A stretch of 10,405 nt of DNA from JBFJVD01 sp041624375 (lineage in GTDB: Bacteria > Chloroflexota > Anaerolineae > Anaerolineales > E44-bin32): NCBI GenBank assembly GCA_041624375.1, contig JBFJVD010000091.1, positions 1 through 10,405 on the forward strand, in the 5' to 3' direction. A model generated the notes under the pieces. The model worked only from the letters and a program-made list of their open reading frames with translations. It made no database searches and had not been told where the DNA came from. The stretch's first letter is position 1. Each line of letters starts with the position of its first letter. Shown here piece by piece: positions 1 through 9,255 of the stretch. The position numbers and the translations under genes are program-made.

Positions 1-1467
1 CAGGGCGATGGAGACCTGATCGGCAAGCAGCGATAGCAGCCGCAGGTCGTCCGCATCGAAGCCGTTGAGCTCCTGGGATTCGACGTTCAGGACACCGATG
101 ATTTCCTCGCGCTTGCGCAACGGGACAGCGAGCTCGCTGAGGGTGTCTGGCGATAGGGCGACATAATCCGGGTCTTCGCGCACGTCCGGCACCAGCGCAG
201 GGCGGTTGGTCCGCACAACCCGGCCGACGACGCCGCGATCGATCGGCATGCGGACCTCCTGTTCGGTCGGCTGGTGCCCCGTCCCGCGGGTGGCTTTGAT
301 GACCAGTTCGTCCTCTTCGATGAGATCCACATTGACCACCGGATAGCCAAGCACTTCGCTCACCTGGTAGACGACCTCCTCGAGGAGGGGCTGCATCTCC
401 AGTCGCTGGTTGAAGACCTGGCCCATCTGCTGCAGCAACGCGAATTCCGCAAGCTGGCGCTCGACCTGCTCATAGCGCTCTACATTCTTCATTGCAAGCG
501 AGAGCTGGCGGCTGATGGCGACCAGTAGATCCAGATGCGAATCCTCGAACGCATCAGGTTCTGCATGGAAGACGGAGATCACACCCAGCAGCTCGCTCCC
601 CGACAGGATCGGAGCCATCAGCCCGCTGCGCACAAACTGGTCGCGTGGGCTGCTGATGACCCAGCGCGGATCAGACTGCAAATCGGGCACGCGCACCGCC
701 TCCCGGTGCTTGGCCACCCAGCCGATCAGGCCCTCTCCGATTCGCAGCTGGAGCTCTGCATCCATCTCTCTGACGGTCAGGCCGGCATGGCCGGTGAGGC
801 TTTGGAGAGACAGCCGCCCATTTTGCGGATCCGGAATGACCACGCCGCCATGCATCCCGCCAAGGCTCTCAACCGTCAATTCGATGGCGCGCTGGAGAAT
901 ATCATCCCGGTTGAGCGTACTGCTCAGCTCGCGGGTGATGTCGATCAGCAGCTGTTGATTGCGGCGCTCATGCGTGGTGCGCTCGAAGAGCCGGGCATTT
1001 TCGACCGCCACCGCCGCCTGGTCGGCAAACAGCTCGAGCACTCGAAGCTCGTCCTCCGTGAAATCATGAAGGCGCTCGAACGCAATGGTCATGACGCCGA
1101 GAACCCGCTTTCCGATGCGCAGGGGGAGCCCAAGGATGCTGCCTTCCCAGTCTGTGGTTTCATACAGTGGATGGCTGCGCATATCGGGCACAACGATCTG
1201 CTCGCCGCTCCGGGCCACGCTGTAGGTGAGGCCGTCGCGCCTGGGCTCGGCATAGGGCTCGCCACGGGTACCATCGGCCCACATGGCCGCTCCGAACGAT
1301 AGCCGCTCACCATCGAATAGGAAGATGTGCGCATCGTCAGCCTGGATCAGCTTGAGCGCATGTTCCAGAATGGCCTCAAAGACCGTCTCAAGCTCAAGAC
1401 TCGAAGTGAGGCTCAGACTTGCCTTCCGCAGCGCTTCTAGCTCAGCTCGCTGTTGCTTTTCCACCAC
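1..1467 (-). CDS. Triple-GAF sensor protein (C-terminus off the left edge)
   Basis: The reading frame is open from position 1467 down to position 1, giving 489 residues with no stop inside the window. Three GAF domains follow one another: about residues 23-160 (ending ADQAAVAVENARLFE), 184-328 (with RIGEGLIGWVAK and VPDLQSDPRW) and 345-489 (with DRGVVGRVVRTNRPALVPDV). The third reaches its last helix, LLADQVSIAL, at the edge. Each shows the usual GAF pattern of a hydrophobic sheet, a G.G..G.V motif and a V.D...D.. segment. There is no signal peptide or membrane segment in the visible part, so it is probably cytoplasmic. The start is GTG: an in-frame TAG sits immediately upstream at 1470-1468, and GGGAG lies 10 nt before the first GTG; the second GTG at 1464 is also possible. 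Family knowledge: tandem GAF arrays usually feed a histidine kinase, GGDEF or phosphatase output domain. The output here is not visible, so the signalling class is unknown. Confidence 0.9.
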   Translation of the reverse strand, partial: MVEKQQRAELEALRKASLSLTSSLELETVFEAILEHALKLIQADDAHIFLFDGERLSFGAAMWADGTRGEPYAEPRRDGLTYSVARSGEQIVVPDMRSHPLYETTDWEGSILGLPLRIGKRVLGVMTIAFERLHDFTEDELRVLELFADQAAVAVENARLFERTTHERRNQQLLIDITRELSSTLNRDDILQRAIELTVESLGGMHGGVVIPDPQNGRLSLQSLTGHAGLTVREMDAELQLRIGEGLIGWVAKHREAVRVPDLQSDPRWVISSPRDQFVRSGLMAPILSGSELLGVISVFHAEPDAFEDSHLDLLVAISRQLSLAMKNVERYEQVERQLAEFALLQQMGQVFNQRLEMQPLLEEVVYQVSEVLGYPVVNVDLIEEDELVIKATRGTGHQPTEQEVRMPIDRGVVGRVVRTNRPALVPDVREDPDYVALSPDTLSELAVPLRKREEIIGVLNVESQELNGFDADDLRLLSLLADQVSIAL

Positions 1468-1525
1468 CTAAGGCTCACTCCCGGTCTGGATCGTCGGACG
1501 TGTCAATTGAAGGGATGGTCGGACA

Positions 1526-1560
1526 ACGGAAGGAACTTCCGTACGGCCCTGCGGCCGCAG
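1526..1560. repeat. Two adjacent palindromes upstream of the GAF gene
   Basis: ACGGAAG (1526-1532) and CTTCCGT (1536-1542) form a perfect 7+3+7 dyad. Six bases further on is the perfect 12-bp palindrome CTGCGGCCGCAG (1549-1560). Both lie 60-95 nt upstream of the GTG start of the GAF sensor, where an operator could sit. No recognised regulator motif is matched, and short palindromes containing GCGGCCGC arise easily in GC-rich DNA, so a regulatory role is only a possibility. Confidence 0.4.
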
Positions 1561-1581
1561 ATCTCTGGATAATAGACCATT

Positions 1582-1622
1582 CCCATGGAGTGGCGCCAGA
1601 GCCACCAGTATCCGGCCATGGG
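1582..1622. other. Nested inverted repeat, possible folded RNA or cruciform
   Basis: CCCATGG (1582-1588) pairs with CCATGGG (1616-1622), and inside it GTGGC (1590-1594) pairs with GCCAC (1601-1605) around the hexanucleotide loop GCCAGA. A 10-nt single-stranded stretch (1606-1615) separates the two right-hand arms. The nesting of two perfect stems is suggestive of structured RNA or a cruciform, on either strand. There is no U-tract, so it does not look like a terminator. It matches no RNA family I recognise. Confidence 0.35.
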
Positions 1623-1848
1623 CAAGCTTCTTCGAAAAGGGTTCGGGACAAATGAGGTGAACGACATGCGGCCCGCCAGCTGCTGACCCCGGATAGAGAA
1701 ACCCTGTGAATCGGGGGCGTTCTGCGAGGTCCAAGCAAGGCTGGCGCCGAAGCGGCGGCCGAGATGACCCACAGGGTGAGGATATTCCCAGGCACCTTGG
1801 CCAAGAAGCTTCCCAGTCCGGTGTCAAGGGTCGAGCCAGCTTTTCGAT

Positions 1849-1854
1849 TATACT
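1849..1854 (+). promoter_or_regulatory. Possible acnA -10 box (TATACT)
   Basis: TATACT differs from the TATAAT consensus at one base and lies about 95 nt upstream of the acnA ATG in an otherwise GC-rich stretch. No convincing -35 hexamer is found 16-18 bp upstream (the bases there read CAAGGGTC). If used, it would give a leader of about 90 nt carrying the weak hairpin 1880-1919. Confidence 0.3.
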
Positions 1855-1949
1855 CGTGCTGGACATTTCGAGCCTGACCGCCTGAACACCCCTGCCCCAT
1901 CCGCCCGGCACTTTCAGGCCCATCAAGCAACAAATCCCTGGAGTACCTT

Positions 1950-4664
<2,715 letters not shown>

Positions 4665-4679
4665 GCCGGAGGCGAAATC

Positions 4680-4717
4680 AAACGGGGCGCCAGGACCTGG
4701 CGCCCCGTTTTCATTTT
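4680..4717. terminator. Strong, probably bidirectional terminator
   Basis: A perfect 15-base inverted repeat (4680-4694 with 4696-4710, core GGGGCGCCAGG/CCTGGCGCCCC) lies between two convergent genes, 15 nt after acnA and 24 nt after the J-domain gene. With a realistic loop about 13 pairs remain. On the plus strand it runs into TTTTCATTTT, a good U-tract for acnA. On the minus strand it is followed by TTTGATTT, a poorer but usable tract for the cyclase/J-domain unit. Confidence 0.85.
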
Positions 4718-4734
4718 ATGGTTCGCTTACGCCG

Positions 4735-5538
4735 TCAGCCGCCCAGCTCTGTCAGCTCAATTTCGAGCTGGGCGATCTGTGTCCGCAGCTCGGCTGCCAT
4801 CTCGCCGAGCATATCACCGCCGGCGCGCTGGGCGATCGATGCGTCGAGCATAAGCTTCACCGTGTGCGAATTGGCCAGCTGATCGAGATTGCGGGTGAGG
4901 GTTGCGATCAGCCGGTCAAGCCGGCTCACCTCGGCCCCCAGCTCGGCAATCAGCTGCCCTCGAGTCTTCTTTGGTGGCGCCTCCGCGGGGTCGGGCCGTC
5001 GCTCGAGCTCGCGCAAGATTGCCAGATCGCCAGCCGCGTACGCCTGATTGACCTCGGCCATGATTTTCTCACGAGCTCGCTTGCGAGCCGGATCCGATTC
5101 CAGGTCGGGGTGAAATCGCTTCGCCAATTGGCGGTACAGCGTCTTGAGCGCCTCGGGGTCGACCTGGGACTGGCGGCGCGGTGGAGGCGCTGTGGCTGGG
5201 CGGCCGCTGCGCTGCCAGGTCCGGCGGAACTGGTCGACGACATCGACCGGCGCATCCTCCGCCTGCAACCGGTCGCCCCACTGGCCGCGCCGCTCCGCCA
5301 TGTGGCGAGCTTCTTGCAGCTGCTCCTCGAGCGCCGCGAGTCGGCGCTGGAGCGGACCCAGCCGGCGCTCCAACTCCTGTTCGAAGCGCGCCACTTCCAC
5401 CTGGGTGTCGAACAGCTCGAGTTCCAGGCGGGCGACCTCGTCCTGCCGCCGGGCGACCTCCGCGCGCAGCTGCCGCAGCTCGGGATCTGCAGCTCCCTGG
5501 ACCGCTTTACCTAGTGAGCGATTTCTTCGGCGAAACAT
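4735..5538 (-). CDS. Coiled-coil protein with internal J domain
   Basis: The 267-residue product has three parts. A charged coiled coil spans about residues 15-90 (repeated VARLELEL and LERRLGPLQ patterns). A short J domain covers about 125-182: the helix LKTLYRQLAKRF, then His143-Pro144-Asp145, then the helix RAREKIMAEVNQAYAAGD. A second coiled coil spans about 187-266. HPD is the motif by which J proteins stimulate DnaK ATPase. The Gly/Phe and zinc-finger regions of true DnaJ are absent, so this is a specialised J protein, perhaps tethering Hsp70 to a coiled-coil partner (inference). There is no signal peptide or membrane segment. The ATG has only AGGG two bases upstream, and TAGAAT sits just before that, so the transcript could be leaderless. 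Alternatively it is read through from the diguanylate cyclase gene, whose stop is 45 nt upstream. The client is unknown. Confidence 0.85.
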   Translation of the reverse strand: MFRRRNRSLGKAVQGAADPELRQLRAEVARRQDEVARLELELFDTQVEVARFEQELERRLGPLQRRLAALEEQLQEARHMAERRGQWGDRLQAEDAPVDVVDQFRRTWQRSGRPATAPPPRRQSQVDPEALKTLYRQLAKRFHPDLESDPARKRAREKIMAEVNQAYAAGDLAILRELERRPDPAEAPPKKTRGQLIAELGAEVSRLDRLIATLTRNLDQLANSHTVKLMLDASIAQRAGGDMLGEMAAELRTQIAQLEIELTELGG

Positions 5539-5544
5539 CGCCCT

Positions 5545-5550
5545 ATTCTA
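5545..5550 (-). promoter_or_regulatory. Possible -10 box directly before the J-domain gene
   Basis: Read on the minus strand, TAGAAT (five of six matches to TATAAT) is followed by six bases and then the ATG at 5538, so transcription from it would start at or next to the start codon. No good -35 is visible at the expected spacing; TTCGCT lies 20 bp upstream. It could give the gene an internal promoter inside the cyclase/J-domain unit. Confidence 0.3.
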
Positions 5551-5583
5551 TACGATTGCGGGGATCTGGCAGCGAACGGAAGG

Positions 5584-7059
5584 CTAGGGGGCTGGCGGTG
5601 CCTCGAAAATCCTCACCTGGCCTCCCCCGGCCCGCTTCGCATGGCGTTCCGCGCCGTCGGCGGCGCGTAGCAGCTCATGAGAGGTGGTGGCATGATCAGG
5701 ATAGACGGCCCCGCCGATCGAGACGTTGATCGGTTGGGTTTCGCCGGAGGGCAGTTCAAGCTCAGTGGCGGCGAGCATCCCCCGGAATTTCTCGCCCAGA
5801 CCGCGCAGCAGGTGCGGGCCGCAGCCCGGCAGGACGACCGCAAACTCATCTCCGCCGTAGCGCGCAACCCAATCCGTTTCTCGGAGGTTGCCCTTCAGGA
5901 CTCTCACGGTGCGCATCAGCAGCTCATCCCCGGCCAGGTGTCCGTGGTCATCATTGATGCGCTTCAGTCGATCGACGTCGAGGATCAGCAGCCCAACGGC
6001 ATACCCGAGCCGGCGCGCACGGTCGACCTCCAATGGGAGATTTGCCTCGAGGAATGTCCGATTGAACGCGCTCGTCAGGCCGTCAACATTCGCCAGCTGT
6101 TCAACTTCATGGAAGAGCTGGGAGTTGGCGATTCCCAATGAAGCGATCTGGGCCAGCGCCATCAGGAAATCCAGGTCCTCGTCGCCGTATTGCTCGGGTT
6201 CGCCGTTCACCAACAGCGCGCCGGTCACCCTTTCGCCGAACTGTATCGGTGCGCAGAGCAGGCTCCGATCCCGCTCGGGTGAACCGGGGATCTGCTTCGT
6301 GCGCGGATCTTCGAAGACATGATCGACTCGCTGCGGCAGGCCGCGCTCCACCACCCAACCGGTGACTCCTTCGCCCACTCGCAGCTTCATCGCCTTCAGC
6401 TCTTCGCTGTAGCTGCCAGCCACGGCCAGCGGGGTGAGGGTTTCTTCATCACTCTCAAGAAGAAACAGCCCGCAGGTGCTGGCGCCGAGCAGCCGGTACG
6501 CCTTTTCAACGATCAGGTCGAGCGTCCGCTGAAGGTCGAGCTGGGTGAGCAGATCGCGTTGAACCTCCAGCAGCACCGCCTGCTCACGGGTGCGGCGGCT
6601 CAAGAGATCCGCCACGGTGAGGTGCTCGGAGACATCGCGCGCCACCCCGTCGATGCCCACCACCGAATCGCCGTCTCCTTTGACCGCGGAGAAGAAGAGT
6701 TCGACCCACAGCGGTTTCGCGTCTTTGCCCTTGATCTGAACCACCAGCGCCGCAGTCGGCGCTGCGCCGGATTGGAGCTTGGCGAACGTCGCCCGCAGGT
6801 CCCGTTGGCCTTCCTCACCCACGATCAGTTCTTCGGTGAAGTCTGAGGTCGATTCAAGTTCCGCCTCGGATCGACCCGTAAGCAAAACAAAACCGGGGCT
6901 GACGTAGGTCAGGCCCGAGTCGAAAAGCAAACGGAAGTAGGCGTCCGAGGAACGCTCCGCAAGAACATCAAAATCGGGTTGGGCGCCGATGGGGTTCCCC
7001 GACCCCCCACCGGCGGTCGCGGCTTCCCCAACCGGGGGTTGATCACCGCTTGCAGGCAT
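5584..7059 (-). CDS. Diguanylate cyclase, PAS-GAF-GGDEF
   Basis: The 491-residue product is a predicted soluble diguanylate cyclase (2 GTP to cyclic di-GMP). After a disordered N-terminus, a PAS domain covers about residues 30-148 (FVLLTGRSEAELES, then VGIDGVARDVSEH). A GAF domain follows at about 175-315 (RVGEGVTGWVVERGLP, ending LAQIASLGIANSQLF), then the GGDEF domain at about 325-487. The catalytic motif is intact, Tyr401 followed by GGDEF at 402-406. The metal-binding segment ILDVDRLKRINDDHGH (Asp361, Asn369, Asp370) is present. The inhibitory site RETD (393-396) lies exactly five residues before GGDEF, so product feedback inhibition is expected. No membrane segment is seen, so the PAS/GAF part should sense a cytoplasmic signal; the ligand is unknown. 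ATG 7059 is the only reasonable start because an in-frame TGA lies 18 nt upstream; Shine-Dalgarno spacing is poor. The J-domain gene follows after 45 nt. Confidence 0.93.
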   Translation of the reverse strand: MPASGDQPPVGEAATAGGGSGNPIGAQPDFDVLAERSSDAYFRLLFDSGLTYVSPGFVLLTGRSEAELESTSDFTEELIVGEEGQRDLRATFAKLQSGAAPTAALVVQIKGKDAKPLWVELFFSAVKGDGDSVVGIDGVARDVSEHLTVADLLSRRTREQAVLLEVQRDLLTQLDLQRTLDLIVEKAYRLLGASTCGLFLLESDEETLTPLAVAGSYSEELKAMKLRVGEGVTGWVVERGLPQRVDHVFEDPRTKQIPGSPERDRSLLCAPIQFGERVTGALLVNGEPEQYGDEDLDFLMALAQIASLGIANSQLFHEVEQLANVDGLTSAFNRTFLEANLPLEVDRARRLGYAVGLLILDVDRLKRINDDHGHLAGDELLMRTVRVLKGNLRETDWVARYGGDEFAVVLPGCGPHLLRGLGEKFRGMLAATELELPSGETQPINVSIGGAVYPDHATTSHELLRAADGAERHAKRAGGGQVRIFEAPPAP

Positions 7060-7090
7060 ACCTCGGCCTGTTGATCAGTAAAGTGCACCC

Positions 7091-7119
7091 ACTCTACACG
7101 AACTGTTGGCGCTATGCAA
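7091..7119 (-). promoter_or_regulatory. Candidate promoter of the diguanylate cyclase gene
   Basis: On the minus strand TTGCAT (7119-7114) and TAGAGT (7096-7091) are separated by exactly 17 bp, and would give a leader of about 25 nt before the ATG at 7059. Matches to consensus are moderate (three of six and four of six). It lies back-to-back with the aminotransferase promoter. Confidence 0.4.
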
Positions 7120-7158
7120 ACCTTCCGTTCGAGGGTCATCCCGAAGAGACCTTCAAGT

Positions 7159-7187
7159 TTGCTGCCGGATAAACGCCAATCTATAAT
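7159..7187 (+). promoter_or_regulatory. Promoter of the aminotransferase gene
   Basis: A perfect TATAAT (7182-7187) follows TTGCTG (7159-7164) with a 17-bp spacer. The expected start point near 7194 leaves a leader of about 33 nt containing GGAGGG (7210-7215), 11 nt before the ATG at 7227. The perfect -10 in GC-rich sequence is the main evidence; the -35 is weak. Confidence 0.6.
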
Positions 7188-7226
7188 CACAGCGTCCCAG
7201 CTCAGTGCCGGAGGGCAGCCTACCTC

Positions 7227-8342
7227 ATGACCTACCCCGACCTGAACACGCCACCGCGCATCCTGCTCGGCCCGGGTCCCAGCAGCGTGCACCCCCGCGT
7301 GCTGCGAACCATGGCCACCCCGGTCACCGGCTACATGGATCCCACCTTCCTCGAGATCGTCCAGGAAGTGCGCGCCCTGCTCCAGCAGGCCTACCGCACG
7401 GAGAACGACCTTACCCTGGCCGTCTCCGGCACCGGCACCTCTGGGATGGAGGCGCTGATCAGCAACCTGGTGGAACCGGGCGATGCGGTGCTGGTGGGGG
7501 CGAACGGATTCTTCGGGGAGCGTTTGGCGGAGATGGCGCGCCGCCATGGCGGCGAGGTCGAGCGTCTCGAAGCGTCCTGGGGCCAGGTATTCGACCCGGC
7601 GCAGGTGGACGCCGCGCTGCAGGCGCGCCCGGCAAAGCTGGTGGCGATGGTTCACGCTGAAACCTCGACGGGCGCCCTTCAGCCGGAGGTGGAGGCCGTC
7701 GCCGCCGCCTGCCACCGGCATGGCGCGCTCCTGATCCTCGACTGCGTTACGTCGCTGGGCGGCCTCCCCGTCGAGTTGGATGCCTGGGGTGTGGACGGTG
7801 CCTACAGCGCCACCCAGAAGTGTCTATCGGCGCCCCCCGGCCTGGCCCCGCTGAGTCTGAATCCGCGCGGCGTGGCCGCGATCGAGAAACGAAGCAGTCC
7901 GCCCCCGGTCTTCTACCTCGATCTCATGCTGCTCCAGAAACAGTGGGGCGAGCAGCCTGCGTATCATCACACGGCGCCGATCAGCGCCATCTTCGCACTG
8001 CGTGAAGCGCTGCGCATGGCCATGGAGGAGGGGCTGGAGACCCGCATCGAGCGCCATCGGCGCAATGCCGAAGCGCTGTGGGCAGGGCTCGAATCGCTGG
8101 GTCTGGAGCTGTTCATCCCGCCCGCGCACCGTCTGCCCACACTGACGACGGTCCGCGTTCCGAAAGCGGTGGACGACGCCGCAATCCGGCGCCGGCTGCT
8201 CGAGGAATTCAACCTCGAGATCGCCGGCGGCTTTGGCCCGCTGGCCGGCAAGATCTGGCGCATCGGGCTGATGGGCCACTCAAGCCGTCGCGAAAACGTC
8301 ACACTACTGCTCGCCGCGCTGGCGGAGCTGCTCCCGGGCTGA
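7227..8342 (+). CDS. Class V aminotransferase, alanine/serine-glyoxylate type
   Basis: The 371-residue product is a PLP-dependent aminotransferase of fold type I, class V, closest in style to alanine-glyoxylate and serine-pyruvate aminotransferases. These make glycine from glyoxylate with alanine or serine as amino donor. Family marks are the N-terminal LLGPGPSSVHPRVL, the cofactor loop SGTGTSGMEALISNLVEPGD, HAETSTG, the PLP-binding Asp in LILDCVTSLGGLPVELD, and the Schiff-base Lys198 in YSATQKCLSAPPGLAPLS. HHTAPISAIFALREAL and the C-terminal RIGLMGHSS also fit. Length matches a complete enzyme; it is cytoplasmic. The start is ATG with GGAGGG 11 bases upstream. The gene is divergent from the diguanylate cyclase and convergent with the LysM gene, so context does not fix the substrate. 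Related enzymes of purine degradation (PucG-like) or phosphonate metabolism have the same fold, so the donor and acceptor are not certain. Confidence 0.9.
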   Translation: MTYPDLNTPPRILLGPGPSSVHPRVLRTMATPVTGYMDPTFLEIVQEVRALLQQAYRTENDLTLAVSGTGTSGMEALISNLVEPGDAVLVGANGFFGERLAEMARRHGGEVERLEASWGQVFDPAQVDAALQARPAKLVAMVHAETSTGALQPEVEAVAAACHRHGALLILDCVTSLGGLPVELDAWGVDGAYSATQKCLSAPPGLAPLSLNPRGVAAIEKRSSPPPVFYLDLMLLQKQWGEQPAYHHTAPISAIFALREALRMAMEEGLETRIERHRRNAEALWAGLESLGLELFIPPAHRLPTLTTVRVPKAVDDAAIRRRLLEEFNLEIAGGFGPLAGKIWRIGLMGHSSRRENVTLLLAALAELLPG

Positions 8343-8391
8343 ACGAACTCGTTGGGTTAATGGGGAAGCCGGAGCCGGTCTGCGGCCGGGC

Positions 8392-9231
8392 TCAGCGCAG
8401 CGACATGGGCGAGCGGCGGCGGCTGTAACGTGAGGCGTAGTACCCTAGGCCGCCGGCCGCAAACAGCAGGACCACCCCAAGGATACCGAGCAGGGTCGAG
8501 CGGGTCCCGCCGCCGCCCTCGATCCCCCCGCCGATCGCCGCGCTCGGCTGTGCGCCAAACTCGACGAACTTAATTTCGCCGGGGGCGAGCCGGACCGGCA
8601 GGTTGAGCGCCGTGGTGGGGTTGAAATCCTCCGGCACTGCCGCACTGACGTTGTAGTCGCCGTTCTCAAGCTCGGTGAAGCAGTGGCCTTCGATCGCATC
8701 CGTGGTGGTGTGCTCACCGACCAGCATCCCCGATGCATCCGCCACGCTCACCTGGCCGTTCGCCAGCGGGAGTTCGGTTGTGGCCATCCGGGCGTCCCCA
8801 TTCTGATCGACGAAGAGCAAGACGCAGATATCGCCTGTGCCCGAGGACGGAGTCGGTGTCACCGGAATCTCGGTCGGCGGGGCGGCCCCCTCCGGCGGGG
8901 CGGTCGGCGCCGGCGGACCGCCTGTGCCGAGAAGGAGCTGAAGCCCGGGCGTGATGAAGTCGGTCGGCTGGAGACCGTTCAGGGCATAAAGCTCCTCCAG
9001 CGTGATGCCGGCGATGGCGGCGATGCGCCAGGCTGTGTCGCCCTCGGCGACGGTGTAGATGATTTCGCCGTTGGCATTGGGGGTGGGTGTGAGGAAGGGA
9101 GTCGGCGCCTGGGCCAGTGGCGCGTCCGCCCGACCTGCGCCTGCAGGCAGGGTGAGTCCAAACCCAAGCGCCACCATGGCGGCAAGAACCAGCAGTCCGG
9201 CACGCAAGTGATAACTCATCTCGCGAGGCAT
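8392..9231 (-). CDS. Exported LysM protein with C-terminal membrane anchor
   Basis: The 279-residue product starts with a basic end and hydrophobic stretch (about residues 9-30), a likely signal peptide. A TPTP linker follows, then one LysM domain at about 57-101 (YTVAEGDTAWRIAAIAGITLEELYALN), which binds peptidoglycan or other GlcNAc polymers. After a second Pro/Thr linker comes a beta-rich domain at about 134-228. Its opening, DQNGDARMATTELPLANGQV, resembles the SdrD_B/Cna_B-type fold with a calcium-like D-x-N-G-D loop. A glycine-rich hinge, a hydrophobic segment (about 246-265) and an RYSRRR tail indicate a membrane anchor with a short cytoplasmic end. The C-terminus is not an LPxTG motif. 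The annotated ATG at 9231 overlaps a perfect TATAAT, so the in-frame ATG at 9219 (residue 5) is probably the true start. The role is likely in the cell envelope, with no known partner. Confidence 0.85.
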   Translation of the reverse strand: MPREMSYHLRAGLLVLAAMVALGFGLTLPAGAGRADAPLAQAPTPFLTPTPNANGEIIYTVAEGDTAWRIAAIAGITLEELYALNGLQPTDFITPGLQLLLGTGGPPAPTAPPEGAAPPTEIPVTPTPSSGTGDICVLLFVDQNGDARMATTELPLANGQVSVADASGMLVGEHTTTDAIEGHCFTELENGDYNVSAAVPEDFNPTTALNLPVRLAPGEIKFVEFGAQPSAAIGGGIEGGGGTRSTLLGILGVVLLFAAGGLGYYASRYSRRRSPMSLR

Positions 9232-9235
9232 TATA
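9230..9235 (-). promoter_or_regulatory. -10 box of the LysM gene, deciding its start
   Basis: On the minus strand a perfect TATAAT ends two bases into the first possible ATG of the LysM gene (the box and codon share AT). A start point about 7 nt downstream would exclude that ATG and leave the ATG at 9219 with only a few untranslated bases. No -35 matching the consensus lies 16-18 bp upstream, which would fit activation from the neighbouring dyads at 9256-9289. Confidence 0.5.
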
Positions 9236-9255
9236 GCGCGCTGGAAGGGCGCAGC

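Larger units (their letters stand above)
1468..1949. other. Divergent intergenic region between GAF sensor and acnA
   Basis: This 482-nt stretch separates two divergently transcribed genes. No reading frame in it resembles a known protein: all three minus frames are partly open, but with proline/arginine/serine-rich, low-character translations typical of GC-rich non-coding DNA. It holds a 7-bp inverted repeat (1526-1542), a 12-bp palindrome (1549-1560), a nested hairpin element (1582-1622), a possible -10 box (1849-1854) and a GCCTGAA/TTCAGGC pair (1880-1886 with 1913-1919) that could fold in the acnA leader. I recognise no tRNA, riboswitch or known small RNA. A decayed gene cannot be excluded. 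Confidence 0.6.

Noticed and set aside
535..1302. 255-codon plus-strand frame over the GAF gene
   Set aside because: It lies entirely antisense to a protein with three well-formed GAF domains, and its translation shows no family features.
1501..1506. Minus-strand TTGACA upstream of the GAF gene as a -35 box
   Set aside because: No -10-like hexamer lies 16-19 bp downstream; the bases there are CGGGAG and overlap the ribosome binding site.
6909..7721. 270-codon minus-strand frame across the divergent promoter region
   Set aside because: It overlaps the start of the diguanylate cyclase in another frame, crosses both promoters and is antisense to the aminotransferase.
8372..8393. GC-rich imperfect hairpin between the convergent aminotransferase and LysM genes
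   Set aside because: GAGC-CGG can pair with CCG-g-GCTC with one bulge, but there is no U-tract on either strand and it overlaps the LysM stop codon, so I do not call a terminator.
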